Source: Anderseniella sp039978075
Lineage (GTDB): Bacteria > Pseudomonadota > Alphaproteobacteria > Rhizobiales > Aestuariivirgaceae
Length of the DNA: 64,000 nucleotides
NCBI GenBank assembly: GCA_039978075.1
Contig: JBDWCA010000011.1
Coordinates: 620,001 to 684,000, forward strand
Direction: 5' to 3'
Part shown: piece by piece, positions 41,531 to 50,372 of the stretch
Numbering within the stretch: the first letter of the stretch is position 1
Layout of the letters: every line of letters begins with the position of its first letter
Program-made: the position numbers and the translations under genes
Notes under the pieces: generated by a model
Database searches by the model: none
Seen by the model: only the letters and a program-made list of their open reading frames with translations
What the model was told of the DNA's origin: nothing

Positions 41531-41871
41531 ACGATGTGACCGAAGACTGCAGTGAATATGTTGTGACCGCCAATGAGGTGTTGTCCGGCGATACGGTGTT
41601 TCGTGCATCTGATGAGAAGTGGGTGCGTGGCATCGACGGCGCAGCGGTTCTGAAATGCGAAGACACCGGTTTTGTGGCCCTCGGTGAGGTGCAAAAGGAC
41701 GAACACGCCAACATCGTCATGGGTGCCTACCTGGTCGAGGTGTCGCGCGAAAGCGGTGCCGTGCGCCCGGTGCACATCCGCGAGCGCATCAGGGCGCTGG
41801 GCCCGACGGTACGCGCCGACCTGGCGCAGGTCGCGCAAGGATTTTCGACAAGCGAGGTAGTGGACCAATGA
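41527..41871 (+). CDS. DUF2849 protein of the sulfite-reduction operon
   Basis: Protein of 114 residues that regularly sits between cysG and cysI in alphaproteobacteria (DUF2849). It contains GDTVFRASDEKWVRGIDGA and a basic central HIRERIRALGPTVRADL. No enzymatic motif is visible. It overlaps both neighbours by 4 bases, so its dose is tied to the reductase; an assembly or electron-transfer helper is plausible. Confidence 0.88.
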   Translation: MNDVTEDCSEYVVTANEVLSGDTVFRASDEKWVRGIDGAAVLKCEDTGFVALGEVQKDEHANIVMGAYLVEVSRESGAVRPVHIRERIRALGPTVRADLAQVAQGFSTSEVVDQ

Positions 41872-43553
41872 ACGTGCACGTGACGCCAGAACCCAACATG
41901 TACCGCTATGACGAGTTCGACCGCAATTTCGTCGATGCCCGCGTTGCCCAGTTCCGCGACCAGGTGGCCCGCCGCCTTGACGGCACCATCACCGAGGACG
42001 AGTTCAAGCCCATGCGGCTGATGAACGGCCTGTACCACCAGCTTCATGCCTACATGCTGCGCGTGGCGGTGCCGTACGGCACCATGTCGTCGCGCCAGCT
42101 CAATGTGCTGGCCGACATCGCCGACAAGTATGACCGTGGTTATGGCCACTGGACCACGCGGCAGAACATTCAGTACAACTGGATAAAGCTTGAAGACACC
42201 GCTGACATCCTGGACAGGCTGGCCGATGTCGAGATGCACGCCATCCAGACATCCGGCAACTGTATTCGCAACACTACGACCGACGCCTATGCCGGTGCGG
42301 CTGCCGATGAACTGGCTGATCCGCGCCCGGTGTGTGAACTGATCCGGCAGTGGTCAAGCCTGCATCCCGAATTCACCTACCTGCCGCGCAAGTTCAAGAT
42401 TGCCGTGACCGGTTCACCCAACGACCGGGCAGCGGTCAGGGTCCACGACATCGGCCTGCGTATGCATCTGAACGAGAAGGGCGAGCGTGGCTGGGAAGTG
42501 CTGGTCGGCGGCGGGCAGGGGCGTACCCCCATGGTTGCCGTTACCGTGCGCGACTGGCTGGCCGAAGCTGACCTGCTGCCATACCTGACTGCCGTCATGC
42601 GGGTCTACAACCTGATCGGCCGGCGCGACAACAAGTACAAGGCCCGCATCAAGATCCTGGTCCATGAAATGGGCGCGGAAGCGTTTTCCGCCGCCGTGGA
42701 AAAGGAGTTTGCCGATGCGCCGAAGGAGACCGTTGAGGTCGATGCGCGCGAACTTGCGCGTATCTCGTCGTATTTCGCGCCGCCTGCCTGGGAAACCCTT
42801 CCAGCTTTCGTGCCCGAGATCGAGGAAAAGAAACTGGCTGATCGCGAGTTCCGGCAGTGGTTTGCCGCAAACACGGCGGCCCACAAGGTGCCCGGATACA
42901 CCATCGTCAATGCCTCGTTCAAGGCGACCGGCGGTATTCCCGGTGACGCAACATCGGGCCAGATGCGGGCGGTGGCAAAGCTTGCCGATGAGTACTCCTT
43001 CGGCGAAGTCCGGGTGACCCATGCCCAGAACCTGACCATGCCCCATGTGCGCACCGGCGACCTGATCGAGGTGTGGGGCAAGCTTAAGGAGCAGGGCCTG
43101 GCGGAAGCCAATATCGGCCTCATTGGCGATATCATCTCCTGTCCCGGCCTGGATTACTGCGCGCTGGCAACGGCCCGTTCGATTCCGGTGGCGCAGGAGA
43201 TTTCAAACCGCTTCGCCGATATCAAGAAGCAGCATGATGTCGGTCCGCTGAAACTGAACATTTCCGGCTGCATAAATGCCTGCGGCCATCACCATGTCGG
43301 CCATATTGGCATTCTCGGCGTCGACAAGAAGGGCAAGGAATTCTACCAGATCACGCTCGGCGGCTCGTCTGCCGAAAACGCATCAGTCGGCAAAATCCTG
43401 GGTCCCGGATTCGGGGCGGAAGAGATTACCGATGCCGTTGAAACCGTTGTCGATACCTATCTGAACGTGCGTGAGCAGGGCGAAGAATTCCTGCACACCT
43501 ACCGCCGCCTGGGCGCGGCCCCTTTCAAGGAGGCTCTTTATGCCGGTAATTGA
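41868..43553 (+). CDS. cysI: Nitrite/sulfite reductase, siroheme Fe-S hemoprotein
   Basis: Hemoprotein of 561 residues that reduces sulfite to sulfide with six electrons. The siroheme/[4Fe-4S] ligands are complete: C425-x5-C431 in SCPGLDYC and C468-x3-C472 in GCINACGHHHVGHIG. The N-terminal half has the sirohaem-binding TTRQNIQYN and SGNCIRNTTTD. No CysJ flavoprotein is in the operon, so the downstream ferredoxin is the likely electron donor. The family cannot be told from nitrite reductase by motifs alone; the operon decides for sulfite. Confidence 0.92.
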   Translation: MNVHVTPEPNMYRYDEFDRNFVDARVAQFRDQVARRLDGTITEDEFKPMRLMNGLYHQLHAYMLRVAVPYGTMSSRQLNVLADIADKYDRGYGHWTTRQNIQYNWIKLEDTADILDRLADVEMHAIQTSGNCIRNTTTDAYAGAAADELADPRPVCELIRQWSSLHPEFTYLPRKFKIAVTGSPNDRAAVRVHDIGLRMHLNEKGERGWEVLVGGGQGRTPMVAVTVRDWLAEADLLPYLTAVMRVYNLIGRRDNKYKARIKILVHEMGAEAFSAAVEKEFADAPKETVEVDARELARISSYFAPPAWETLPAFVPEIEEKKLADREFRQWFAANTAAHKVPGYTIVNASFKATGGIPGDATSGQMRAVAKLADEYSFGEVRVTHAQNLTMPHVRTGDLIEVWGKLKEQGLAEANIGLIGDIISCPGLDYCALATARSIPVAQEISNRFADIKKQHDVGPLKLNISGCINACGHHHVGHIGILGVDKKGKEFYQITLGGSSAENASVGKILGPGFGAEEITDAVETVVDTYLNVREQGEEFLHTYRRLGAAPFKEALYAGN

Positions 43554-44061
43554 AAACCACAGGATTGTTGATGATGCCTGGAGCCATCTGCATGACGGCG
43601 ACAGCTCCAAAGACCGCAGCATGATCATTGTGCCGCTGGCCCGTCTGGAAGAGGTGCTGGCGGACTGGCCGGCCAGCCATCGTGGCCTTGGTGTCGATGT
43701 GCCGAACGATGTCGATGTGGACCAGCTTACCCCGCATCTGGCGCGGCTTGACATTGTCACGCTTAATTTTCCCGGTTTTGCCGACGGCAGGGCGTTTTCA
43801 CAAGCCCGCAGCATCCGTCATACCGACCATTTCGTTGGCACCGTACGCGCCCGCGGCAGCTTCCTGCCGGACCAGTACGGCTTCCTGCTGCAGTCGGGTG
43901 TCGACAGTTTCGAGGTGTCTGACCGGTTCTCGCTGGAGGAATGGGTGCGCCACGCCGATGCGGTACCGGCAACCTACCAGCGCGACTATGCTACGGGAGG
44001 CCTGGCCACGCGTCCTTTCGCTGAAGCGGGCGTCCGGCCGGGGCAGCCTCACTACGGATAG
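43540..44061 (+). CDS. DUF934 protein of the sulfite-reduction operon
   Basis: Protein of 173 residues of the DUF934 family, a constant neighbour of cysI/cysH in proteobacteria that lack CysJ. Seen: MIIVPLARLEEVLADWP, NDVDVDQLTPHL, FPGFADGRAFSQARSIR and FLPDQYGFLLQSGVDSFEV. Its biochemical role is not established. ATG 43540 has AAGGAGG 6 bases upstream and overlaps cysI by 14 bases. Confidence 0.9.
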   Translation: MPVIENHRIVDDAWSHLHDGDSSKDRSMIIVPLARLEEVLADWPASHRGLGVDVPNDVDVDQLTPHLARLDIVTLNFPGFADGRAFSQARSIRHTDHFVGTVRARGSFLPDQYGFLLQSGVDSFEVSDRFSLEEWVRHADAVPATYQRDYATGGLATRPFAEAGVRPGQPHYG

Positions 44062-44082
44062 CTGAAAAACGGTTTTGAACCC

Positions 44083-44796
44083 ATGACAAACAATCACAGT
44101 CTTGCCCGTCATCACGGGCTGGAAGGCGAAGCTCTGGTCGCATCGCTGCGCCACGAGTATGGCGACCGGCTGGCGCTGGTGTCGTCATTCGGTGCAGAAT
44201 CCATTGTGCTGCTGCACATGGTGGCCTGTGTCGATCAGGCGATACCGGTAATCTTCCTGGATACCGGCAAGCACTTCTGGCAGACCGGCTATTACCGCTC
44301 GAAGATCATTGACCTGCTGGGCCTGAGGGATGTGCGCATCATCAAGCCATATGCTGGCGACGTCGCGCTGCTGGACCCGCAGGGTACTCTGTCCGCAACT
44401 AACCCGGATGCATGTTGTGATATCCGCAAGGTTCGCCCGCTGGAGCAGGCCCTTGAAGGCTTTGACGCCGTGCTGTCCGGGCGCAAGCGCTATCACGGCG
44501 AGGGCCGCGACCGGCTTGCCGGTGTCAGTTATGACGGCAAGGGCAGGGTCAAGGGTGAACCCCTGGCTGGCTATGACGCCGAAGCCATTGCCGACTATCT
44601 GAGAAATCATGACCTGCCGCCCCATCCTCTGGTCGAGCATGGCTATTTTTCGATCGGGTGCGCTGACTGTACTCAACGGGGCGGGTCTGCAAATGATCCC
44701 CGGGCCGGACGCTGGCCCGGGCGGGACAAGACCGAATGCGGCATTCACTTAAGCGCCGACGGCAGGTTGGTGCGCAATCAAGGAAACGGAGTTTGA
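44083..44796 (+). CDS. cysH: CysH, adenylyl-sulfate reductase (Fe-S type)
   Basis: Reduces activated sulfate to sulfite. The 237 residues include the nucleotide-binding SSFGAESIVLLH, and two cysteine pairs, C111-C112 in DACCDIRK and C193-x2-C196 in GCADCTQ, which bind a [4Fe-4S] cluster and mark the APS-using type. The catalytic C219 lies in the C-terminal TECGIHL. Start at ATG 44083. cysD/cysN for sulfate activation are not in the window. Confidence 0.95.
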   Translation: MTNNHSLARHHGLEGEALVASLRHEYGDRLALVSSFGAESIVLLHMVACVDQAIPVIFLDTGKHFWQTGYYRSKIIDLLGLRDVRIIKPYAGDVALLDPQGTLSATNPDACCDIRKVRPLEQALEGFDAVLSGRKRYHGEGRDRLAGVSYDGKGRVKGEPLAGYDAEAIADYLRNHDLPPHPLVEHGYFSIGCADCTQRGGSANDPRAGRWPGRDKTECGIHLSADGRLVRNQGNGV

Positions 44797-44801
44797 CGAC
44801 T

Positions 44802-45134
44802 ATGGGCGTGATCAAAGTGATCGACCACGAAGGCAAGGCGCATGAGCTGGAGGCTGTCGAAGGCTGGCGAGTGATGGAAATCATTCGTGAGCACGGCCTG
44901 CCGATGGAAGGCTTGTGTGGCGGCGCCTGCGCCTGCGCTACCTGTCACGTTTATGTGGACGGCGACTGGCAGGCAAAACTGCATGAACCGCGCGACGACG
45001 AAGATGCCATGCTGGACGAAGTACCGACCGTGGCAGATACGTCACGGCTATCCTGCCAGTTGATCTATTCAACCGAGCTGGATGGCCTTACAGTCACTCT
45101 GGATGCGGAACTGGTTCAGGCCAGGGCCGCCTGA
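44802..45134 (+). CDS. [2Fe-2S] ferredoxin, adrenodoxin type
   Basis: Electron carrier of 110 residues with the four cluster cysteines C39-x5-C45-x2-C48 and C85, an extra C43 inside the loop, and the acidic DDEDAML helix used for partner docking. It begins 5 bases after cysH. Position suggests that it delivers electrons to the sulfite reductase. ATG 44802 is chosen over the long 5' extension of the frame, which lies inside cysH. Confidence 0.92.
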   Translation: MGVIKVIDHEGKAHELEAVEGWRVMEIIREHGLPMEGLCGGACACATCHVYVDGDWQAKLHEPRDDEDAMLDEVPTVADTSRLSCQLIYSTELDGLTVTLDAELVQARAA

Positions 45135-45170
45135 GTTTAACCAAGCCAAATGATGACATAAGGAACAACA

Positions 45171-45689
45171 ATGTCTGCAAACAAACCTGCTGCCGGTGGT
45201 CCTCTGCCTGCCATGTCGTTTTCGAAACTGGGCGGCGGATCGATAGATGTGGGTGGCCTGCGAGATGGCTGGTCCTTGTTTGTCGTGTATCGCGGCAAGC
45301 ATTGCGGGCGGTGCAAGAAATACCTCAACGGTCTCGAGGCCATGAAGGGAGACTGGGAGGCTGCCGGATTCGACATTGCCGTTGTGTCTGCTGATCCTGA
45401 AGAAAAGGCCGCTGCCGACAAGGCCGAGTACGGCTGGTCTTTTGATATCGGATACGACCTGAGCGAACCTCAAATGCGCGAACTGGGGCTTTATGTGTCC
45501 GACCCGCTGAGCCCGGACGAGACAGACCGCCGCTTCGCCGAGCCCGGCATTTTTTGCGTGCGTCCTGACGGAACCATTCAGATCGCTGCCATTTCCAATG
45601 GTCCGGCCGCCCGGCCGGAGCTGGCGGAACTGCTCGACGGCATGATCTTTACCATCAAAAATGACAAACCGGCCCGCGGCACGGTGTGA
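45171..45689 (+). CDS. Thioredoxin-fold, peroxiredoxin-like protein
   Basis: Protein of 172 residues with an AhpC/TSA-like fold: LFVVYRGKHCGRCKKYL carries a C45-x2-C48 pair at the position of the peroxidatic cysteine, then FDIAVVSADPEEKAAADKAEYGW and FCVRPDGTIQIAAIS. Redox activity is likely, either as a peroxidase or as a disulfide reductase. It follows the ferredoxin by 36 bases, so it may read through with the cys operon. The convergent TetR gene stops directly after it, with no base between. Confidence 0.85.
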   Translation: MSANKPAAGGPLPAMSFSKLGGGSIDVGGLRDGWSLFVVYRGKHCGRCKKYLNGLEAMKGDWEAAGFDIAVVSADPEEKAAADKAEYGWSFDIGYDLSEPQMRELGLYVSDPLSPDETDRRFAEPGIFCVRPDGTIQIAAISNGPAARPELAELLDGMIFTIKNDKPARGTV

Positions 45690-46259
45690 TCAGCGACTGC
45701 TTTCGTGCGCTGATACCAGCGCCAGTGCTGCCTGCTTGGCATCCTGTGCCGGGCTTTCGGTATGTTTCAGGTGGGCTGTGACGATTGCCCCTTCGGCCAA
45801 CAGCAGCAATTGCCGGGCGAGTTGCTCCGGTTGTGCCAGCCCGGCCGCCTTGGCGAGGCCTGCGAAGTGGGTTTCCAGCATGCGCTTGTGCTCGGCTGAC
45901 TGCTTGTGGATTGGATGGTCGCGATCCTGGTATTCGGACGATGCCTTGATGAACATGCAGCCGCGGAAATCAGGATCCTCGAACCATTCCTGCAATTCAT
46001 CAAACATGGCAATCAACTGGTCACGCGGCGTGTCGGCAAGTTCTTCTATCCGGCGATAGACCCGGTTGCGGAACACTTCATCACGCAGGCGCAGCACTGC
46101 AAGGATGAGGTCCTCCTTGCTGCGGAAATGCTTGTACATGGACGTTTTCGATATCCCGGTTTCCGCCACCAGGCTGTCCATGCCGGTGGCGTGAAAGCCG
46201 TTGCGGTAAAACGCCTGCAGGGCCTTGTGAACCAGTTCATCCCGTTTCGATGGTCGCAT
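45690..46259 (-). CDS. TetR-family transcriptional regulator
   Basis: Repressor-like protein of 189 residues. The N-terminal helix-turn-helix reads ALQAFYRNGFHATGMDSLV and GISKTSMYKHFRSKEDL, the standard TetR signature, and the C-terminal part is the ligand-binding helical domain with one cysteine in RGCMFI. ATG 46259 has GGAGA 6-7 bases upstream; the frame runs 29 codons further 5' but passes through the operator. It is divergent from the DUF1348/GST/PNPOx operon and likely represses it and itself. Confidence 0.9.
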   Translation of the reverse strand: MRPSKRDELVHKALQAFYRNGFHATGMDSLVAETGISKTSMYKHFRSKEDLILAVLRLRDEVFRNRVYRRIEELADTPRDQLIAMFDELQEWFEDPDFRGCMFIKASSEYQDRDHPIHKQSAEHKRMLETHFAGLAKAAGLAQPEQLARQLLLLAEGAIVTAHLKHTESPAQDAKQAALALVSAHESSR

Positions 46260-46276
46260 TTTATATCTCCAGAGAT

Positions 46277-46288
46277 GACTGACCAGTA
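46277..46288. promoter_or_regulatory. TetR-type operator, site 1
   Basis: GACTGACCAGTA lies 18 bases upstream of the TetR start codon. It matches site 2 at 46437 in the pattern ACTGA-Y-C-R-GTA, which supports a real binding sequence for the adjacent regulator. Confidence 0.55.
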
Positions 46289-46436
46289 CACTATAAGTAT
46301 GAAAAAAGTCCAGATATGCGGCCATACCTGCCTGCCAATAACCCAATCAGGGTGAAATTCCCCGCTGGTTTACACATTTTTGTGTACGCGAACCTCTTGC
46401 GCAGCGAATTTGTAAATGTATGGTGAATTGAAACTG

Positions 46437-46448
46437 TACTGATCGGTA
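46437..46448. promoter_or_regulatory. TetR-type operator, site 2
   Basis: TACTGATCGGTA is a near-perfect palindrome 50-75 bases before the DUF1348 start codon, on the operon side of the divergent region. It shares the ACTGA-Y-C-R-GTA core with site 1. Confidence 0.55.
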
Positions 46449-46521
46449 AATAAACATCAATCGATGTTCCGAGACATCTCATAAGACAAAGTGTTGCATG
46501 ACACAGGACAAGGACACACCC

Positions 46522-46986
46522 ATGAGCCGCCCGCCGCTGCCGCCGTTCACTGAAGCAACAGCCGTCCAGAAAGTCAGGGCGGCAGAAGACGGATGGAACT
46601 CACGCGATCCGGTCAAGGTGGCGCTTGCCTACACACTCGATACCAGATGGCGCAACCGGTCGGATTTCATCAACGGGCGCGACGAGGTCGAGACTTTTTT
46701 GACCGCCAAGTGGAAACGTGAAAACCAGTACCGGTTGATCAAGGAACTCTGGTGTTTTGCCGGCAACCGTATTGCTGTTCGTTTTGCCTATGAGTGGCAG
46801 GATGACAGCGGCAACTGGTTTCGCTCCTACGGCAATGAAAACTGGCAATTTGATACAGACGGACTGATGCAGCATCGCCATGCAAGTATCAACGATCAGC
46901 CGATTGACGAAAGTGAGAGAAAATTCAGGTGGCCGCAGGGCCGCCGGCCTGATGATCACCCGGGCCTGTCTGATCTTGGACTGTAG
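46522..46986 (+). CDS. DUF1348, SnoaL/NTF2-fold protein
   Basis: Protein of 154 residues (162 from ATG 46498) of the DUF1348 family with an NTF2-like cone fold: AEDGWNSRDP, DTRWRNRSDFINGR, YRLIKELWCFAGNRIAVRF, WFRSYGNENW and the ending DDHPGLSDLGL. No catalytic residues are known. AAGGA stands 7 bases before ATG 46522, whereas 46498 has no good site. First gene of the operon controlled by the divergent TetR regulator. Confidence 0.86.
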   Translation: MSRPPLPPFTEATAVQKVRAAEDGWNSRDPVKVALAYTLDTRWRNRSDFINGRDEVETFLTAKWKRENQYRLIKELWCFAGNRIAVRFAYEWQDDSGNWFRSYGNENWQFDTDGLMQHRHASINDQPIDESERKFRWPQGRRPDDHPGLSDLGL

Positions 46987-47033
46987 CCCTAATAGGCCAT
47001 GCAACAATCAACATCACCAACGAGGAAGTTATC

Positions 47034-47678
47034 ATGAACAAGCATTTTTCCAGCACCAGCAAACCGGTCAAACTCTACGGACTGCCGGTGTCAGGCCATG
47101 CCCATCGCGCTGAGCTCATGCTGGCGTTCCTGGATGTTCCATATGAAAAGATCGACGTTGACCTGATGAACGGCGCGCACAAGGCACCTGATTTCCTCAA
47201 TCTGAACCTGTTCGGCCAAATCCCGGTCATCGATGACAATGGTGTTATTGTCTCCGACTCAACGGCGATCCTTGTCTATCTCGCCAAAAAATACGGCGGC
47301 GGAGAGTGGTTGCCGGAAGATCCGCTTGGCGCAGCTCAAGTTCAGCGCTGGCTTTCGGTGGCCTCGAATGAAGTGTTTGCAGGCCCCAATTCTGCGCGTC
47401 TGGTCAAACTGTTTGGTATGCCCCTCGACTACGAGGTGGCGAAGACCAAGACCGAAAACCTGTTTGCCACCATGGAGCCGCACTTGCTGGCAAACGAGTT
47501 CCTGGCTGGCGGTTCCATCAGTATAGCCGACGTAGCGTGCTACACTTATATATCGCATGTGCCGGAGGGCGGTGTGAGCCTGAAAGCATATCCTGCCATT
47601 GGTGCGTGGCTTGCCCGCATTGAAGCTCATCCAGGATTCGTGGGCATGGTTCGCTCACCAGAGCCGGAAGCCGCTTAA
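47034..47678 (+). CDS. Glutathione S-transferase
   Basis: Protein of 214 residues. The N-terminal thioredoxin fold starts KLYGLPVSGHAHRAELML with serine at the catalytic turn, then QIPVIDDNGVIVSDSTAILVYL carrying the glutathione-binding SDS motif (key: IPV, SDS). The C-terminal helical domain has SIADVACYTYI. Such GSTs conjugate or reduce electrophiles. GAGGAAG lies upstream of ATG 47034. Second gene of the TetR-controlled operon. Confidence 0.92.
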   Translation: MNKHFSSTSKPVKLYGLPVSGHAHRAELMLAFLDVPYEKIDVDLMNGAHKAPDFLNLNLFGQIPVIDDNGVIVSDSTAILVYLAKKYGGGEWLPEDPLGAAQVQRWLSVASNEVFAGPNSARLVKLFGMPLDYEVAKTKTENLFATMEPHLLANEFLAGGSISIADVACYTYISHVPEGGVSLKAYPAIGAWLARIEAHPGFVGMVRSPEPEAA

Positions 47679-47690
47679 AGGGCAAGCTCA

Positions 47691-48638
47691 ATGACAACCG
47701 ACAACGTGTACCATGGCGGCGAGATCGCCGTTCAGGAACGGGCCGGCGTTCGCAAAATTGCCGACCGACTGAGCCAGATGATCCGGCCGTTCATGCCGGT
47801 TCAGCACCGTGAGTTTTTTGAGATGCTGCCGTTTGTGGTGGTTGGCCTGACCGACGACCGCGGAAGGCCCTGGGCCACGATGTGTGTCGGCGATCCCGGT
47901 TTCATCGCATCACCGGACGAGACCACGCTGCAGATCGCGTCTGCGCCCTTGCTGGCACGCGAGCTGGGCCTGCAGATGAACCAGGGTGACAAGATAGGGC
48001 TGCTGGGTATCGAGCTTCCGACCCGGCGGCGCAACCGGATGAATGGGGCGATTTCGCAAGCTGGTGGAGACGGTCTTACTGTGCACGTGGAGCAGAGTTT
48101 CGGCAACTGCCCGCAATATATTCAGACCCGATCAGTCGAACCGCGTGAGACCGGCGCTGTGCACACCATCGGTCCGGTTGAGCGCAATGACGTTCTCACG
48201 GACGAAATTGTTGAACTCATCAGGCAGGCCGATACGTTTTACATTTCATCGCGTACCAGTGAACTTTCGGACCAGCCGAATTCCGGCGTGGACGTGTCTC
48301 ATCGCGGCGGCCGGCCCGGCTTTGTCAGGGTTGGTGAGGACGGTGTTCTGTCGTTCCCCGACTTTTCCGGCAACAGGATTTTCAACACGCTGGGCAACAT
48401 CGCAGACGACGGGCGTGTCGGCATGGCATTTCCGGGTTTTGCCAGCGGTGATTTGCTGCTGTTGACCGGACGTGCCCGGATTATCTGGGACGGTGAGCGT
48501 CTCGAAGGGTTTGAAGGCGCACAAAGGCTGGTTGATGTTGAGGTGGACGAAATTGTTCTCGCGCGCTCGGCGTTGCCATTGGCTGGATCTCTGATCGAGC
48601 AATCACCCAAACTGGCCAGAACCGGTATCTGGCGTTAA
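47691..48638 (+). CDS. PNPOx-like flavin-nucleotide-binding protein
   Basis: Protein of 315 residues with a split-barrel pyridoxamine-phosphate-oxidase-like fold: REFFEMLPFVVVGLTDDRGRPWATM, a middle NCPQYIQTRSVEP and a second barrel with FYISSRTSELSDQ, GVDVSHRGGRPGFVRV and FPDFSGNRIFNTLGNI. It probably binds FMN or FAD and may act as an oxidoreductase or detoxifier. It starts 12 bases after the GST stop and ends the operon. Confidence 0.88.
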   Translation: MTTDNVYHGGEIAVQERAGVRKIADRLSQMIRPFMPVQHREFFEMLPFVVVGLTDDRGRPWATMCVGDPGFIASPDETTLQIASAPLLARELGLQMNQGDKIGLLGIELPTRRRNRMNGAISQAGGDGLTVHVEQSFGNCPQYIQTRSVEPRETGAVHTIGPVERNDVLTDEIVELIRQADTFYISSRTSELSDQPNSGVDVSHRGGRPGFVRVGEDGVLSFPDFSGNRIFNTLGNIADDGRVGMAFPGFASGDLLLLTGRARIIWDGERLEGFEGAQRLVDVEVDEIVLARSALPLAGSLIEQSPKLARTGIWR

Positions 48639-48650
48639 CGCAGACTTTGA

Positions 48651-49079
48651 TCAGTCGAGGTCTATCTTGCCTCCGCGGTTTTTCTTGACGTTTCCGCGTC
48701 TCGCCTTGCTTTCAAGCCGGCGTTTCTTGGAGCCCAGCGTCGGTCTGGTTGCAACCCGCCTGCGTGGTACGTGAGAGGCGGTTCTGATGATTTCCTTGAG
48801 ACGTTCCAGCGCATCGCGCCGGTTTGCTTCCTGCGTGCGATGGCGGGCGGCAACCAGAACGAGTTCACCGTCATTGGTCAACCGGCTGTCACCGCTGTTG
48901 AGGATTTTCTCCCGCACCCGGTCGGGCAGGGACGGGGACAGACGGACATTGAACCGCAACTGCACGGCGGTTGAAACCTTGTTGACATTCTGCCCGCCGG
49001 GCCCGCCTGAACGGATGAACTTTTCCTCCAGTTCATCGTCCAGGAGCCAGATACTGTTGGTGATCTGAATACGTGCCAT
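48651..49079 (-). CDS. arfB: ArfB, ribosome-rescue peptidyl-tRNA hydrolase
   Basis: Release-factor-like protein of 142 residues that frees stalled ribosomes. The catalytic GGQ is at 28-30 in SGGPGGQNVNKV. The basic C-terminal tail (KKRRLESKARRGNVKKNRGGK in part) fits the mRNA entry channel in this family. ATG 49079 is preferred over the upstream ATG at 49097. Convergent with the PNPOx gene, only 12 bases apart. Confidence 0.94.
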   Translation of the reverse strand: MARIQITNSIWLLDDELEEKFIRSGGPGGQNVNKVSTAVQLRFNVRLSPSLPDRVREKILNSGDSRLTNDGELVLVAARHRTQEANRRDALERLKEIIRTASHVPRRRVATRPTLGSKKRRLESKARRGNVKKNRGGKIDLD

Positions 49080-49247
49080 CGCTGATCCGGTTTTCAAATT
49101 GCTGACGGTTTGTTGTTGATCGCGAACCTATCACATTCAAGCGGACAAAATTGCCCCGCCCATATCTTGCCAGTCAATTGCCATATCAAACCGATAATGC
49201 GAGTGTTCAAGAAAGCAGATTCTCTCTCAAATACGGGGTCAGTTCAA

Positions 49248-50360
49248 ATGAAGCGGTCACTTATTGTTTTGTGTTGCATGTTGCTTCTGATCGCATGCGA
49301 CGAGAATACGGCTTCTGAAAGTATTGAACCGCCGGTACGTGGTCTGAAGACACAGCTGATCAAGGATGTGGAAGAAACCATTGTACGACGGTTTCCGAGT
49401 GTGCTGCAGCCCTCATCCACGTCCGTGTTGTCTTTCGAGATTTCGGGACGGCTGCAGGAAGTAAACCTTGACGTTGGCCAGCGAGTGACAAAAGGCGACG
49501 TCCTTGCGGAAGTCGATCCGAAGTCTCTGGATCTGCAGGTGGAAACCGCGAAGGCTGCGCTTGCGGAAGCCGAATCCAGGGCCGGCAACGCGGCCGCCAA
49601 CCTGCAACGCAAGGACGAACTTCTGAAAAAGAAAGTCATTGCGCAGGCAGCGCTTGATGAAGCGAAAACTGACGCAGACACAACCGCGTCTCAGGTTTTG
49701 CAGGCAAAACGCAGCCTCGATACTGCCGAGGAAAACCTCACCAAGGCAGCGTTGATTGCGCCGTTTGACGGTATCTTGAACTCCGTGGAGGTTCAGTCGT
49801 TCACCAATGTGTCGCCGGGAGCGCCGGTGGCTACACTGTACGCGGCAGACGCCTTTGAGGCCAGTTTCTCAGTCAGTTTTGACATCGTCAACCGACTGGT
49901 CGTGGGCAAAAAGGTAGTTGTGCGACTGGCCGACAATCCGTCCGTGGTTCTGGCCGGTCACATCAGTGAGCTCGGTGCCCGCGCCGACACTGTTTCCTCG
50001 TTTCCGGTCGTTGTGAAGCTCGATGAAACCGACCCGTCGATCAAGGCCGGCATGGCCGTGGAAGTCGCCATGGAATTTACCGTTCCCAGCGGGCAGGGGT
50101 TCAGCCTGCCGCTGTCGGTGCTGCCGTTTGACGGCAAGCTGGCCAACGGCCAGACGCCGGATGACCCCGGCAAGACGACGGTGTTCGTCTTCGATCCCGA
50201 CAAGAGTACCGTGCACCGGCGCGAGGTCAGTGTCGGCGGTGTCAGGGAAAATTCCATCATCATTGTCGAAGGACTGAAGCTGGGCGAACGGGTGGCTGTC
50301 GCCGGAGTGTCTTTCTTGCGGGAGGGGCAGAAAGTCAAACTGCTTCCGGATACCAGGTAG
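49248..50360 (+). CDS. RND efflux periplasmic adaptor lipoprotein
   Basis: Membrane-fusion protein of 370 residues linking an RND pump to an outer-membrane channel. A lipoprotein signal ends in the lipobox LLIAC with Cys17. Next come SFEISGRLQEVNLDVGQRVTKGDVLAEVD (biotinyl-like half), a coiled-coil hairpin near 90-160 (ALAEAESRAGNAA, KSLDTAEENLTKA), and the second lipoyl half LIAPFDGILNSV. ATG 49248 is chosen to place the signal peptide correctly. It is followed 12 bases later by the pump gene. Confidence 0.93.
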   Translation: MKRSLIVLCCMLLLIACDENTASESIEPPVRGLKTQLIKDVEETIVRRFPSVLQPSSTSVLSFEISGRLQEVNLDVGQRVTKGDVLAEVDPKSLDLQVETAKAALAEAESRAGNAAANLQRKDELLKKKVIAQAALDEAKTDADTTASQVLQAKRSLDTAEENLTKAALIAPFDGILNSVEVQSFTNVSPGAPVATLYAADAFEASFSVSFDIVNRLVVGKKVVVRLADNPSVVLAGHISELGARADTVSSFPVVVKLDETDPSIKAGMAVEVAMEFTVPSGQGFSLPLSVLPFDGKLANGQTPDDPGKTTVFVFDPDKSTVHRREVSVGGVRENSIIIVEGLKLGERVAVAGVSFLREGQKVKLLPDTR

Positions 50361-50372
50361 CAGGAGCGACCC

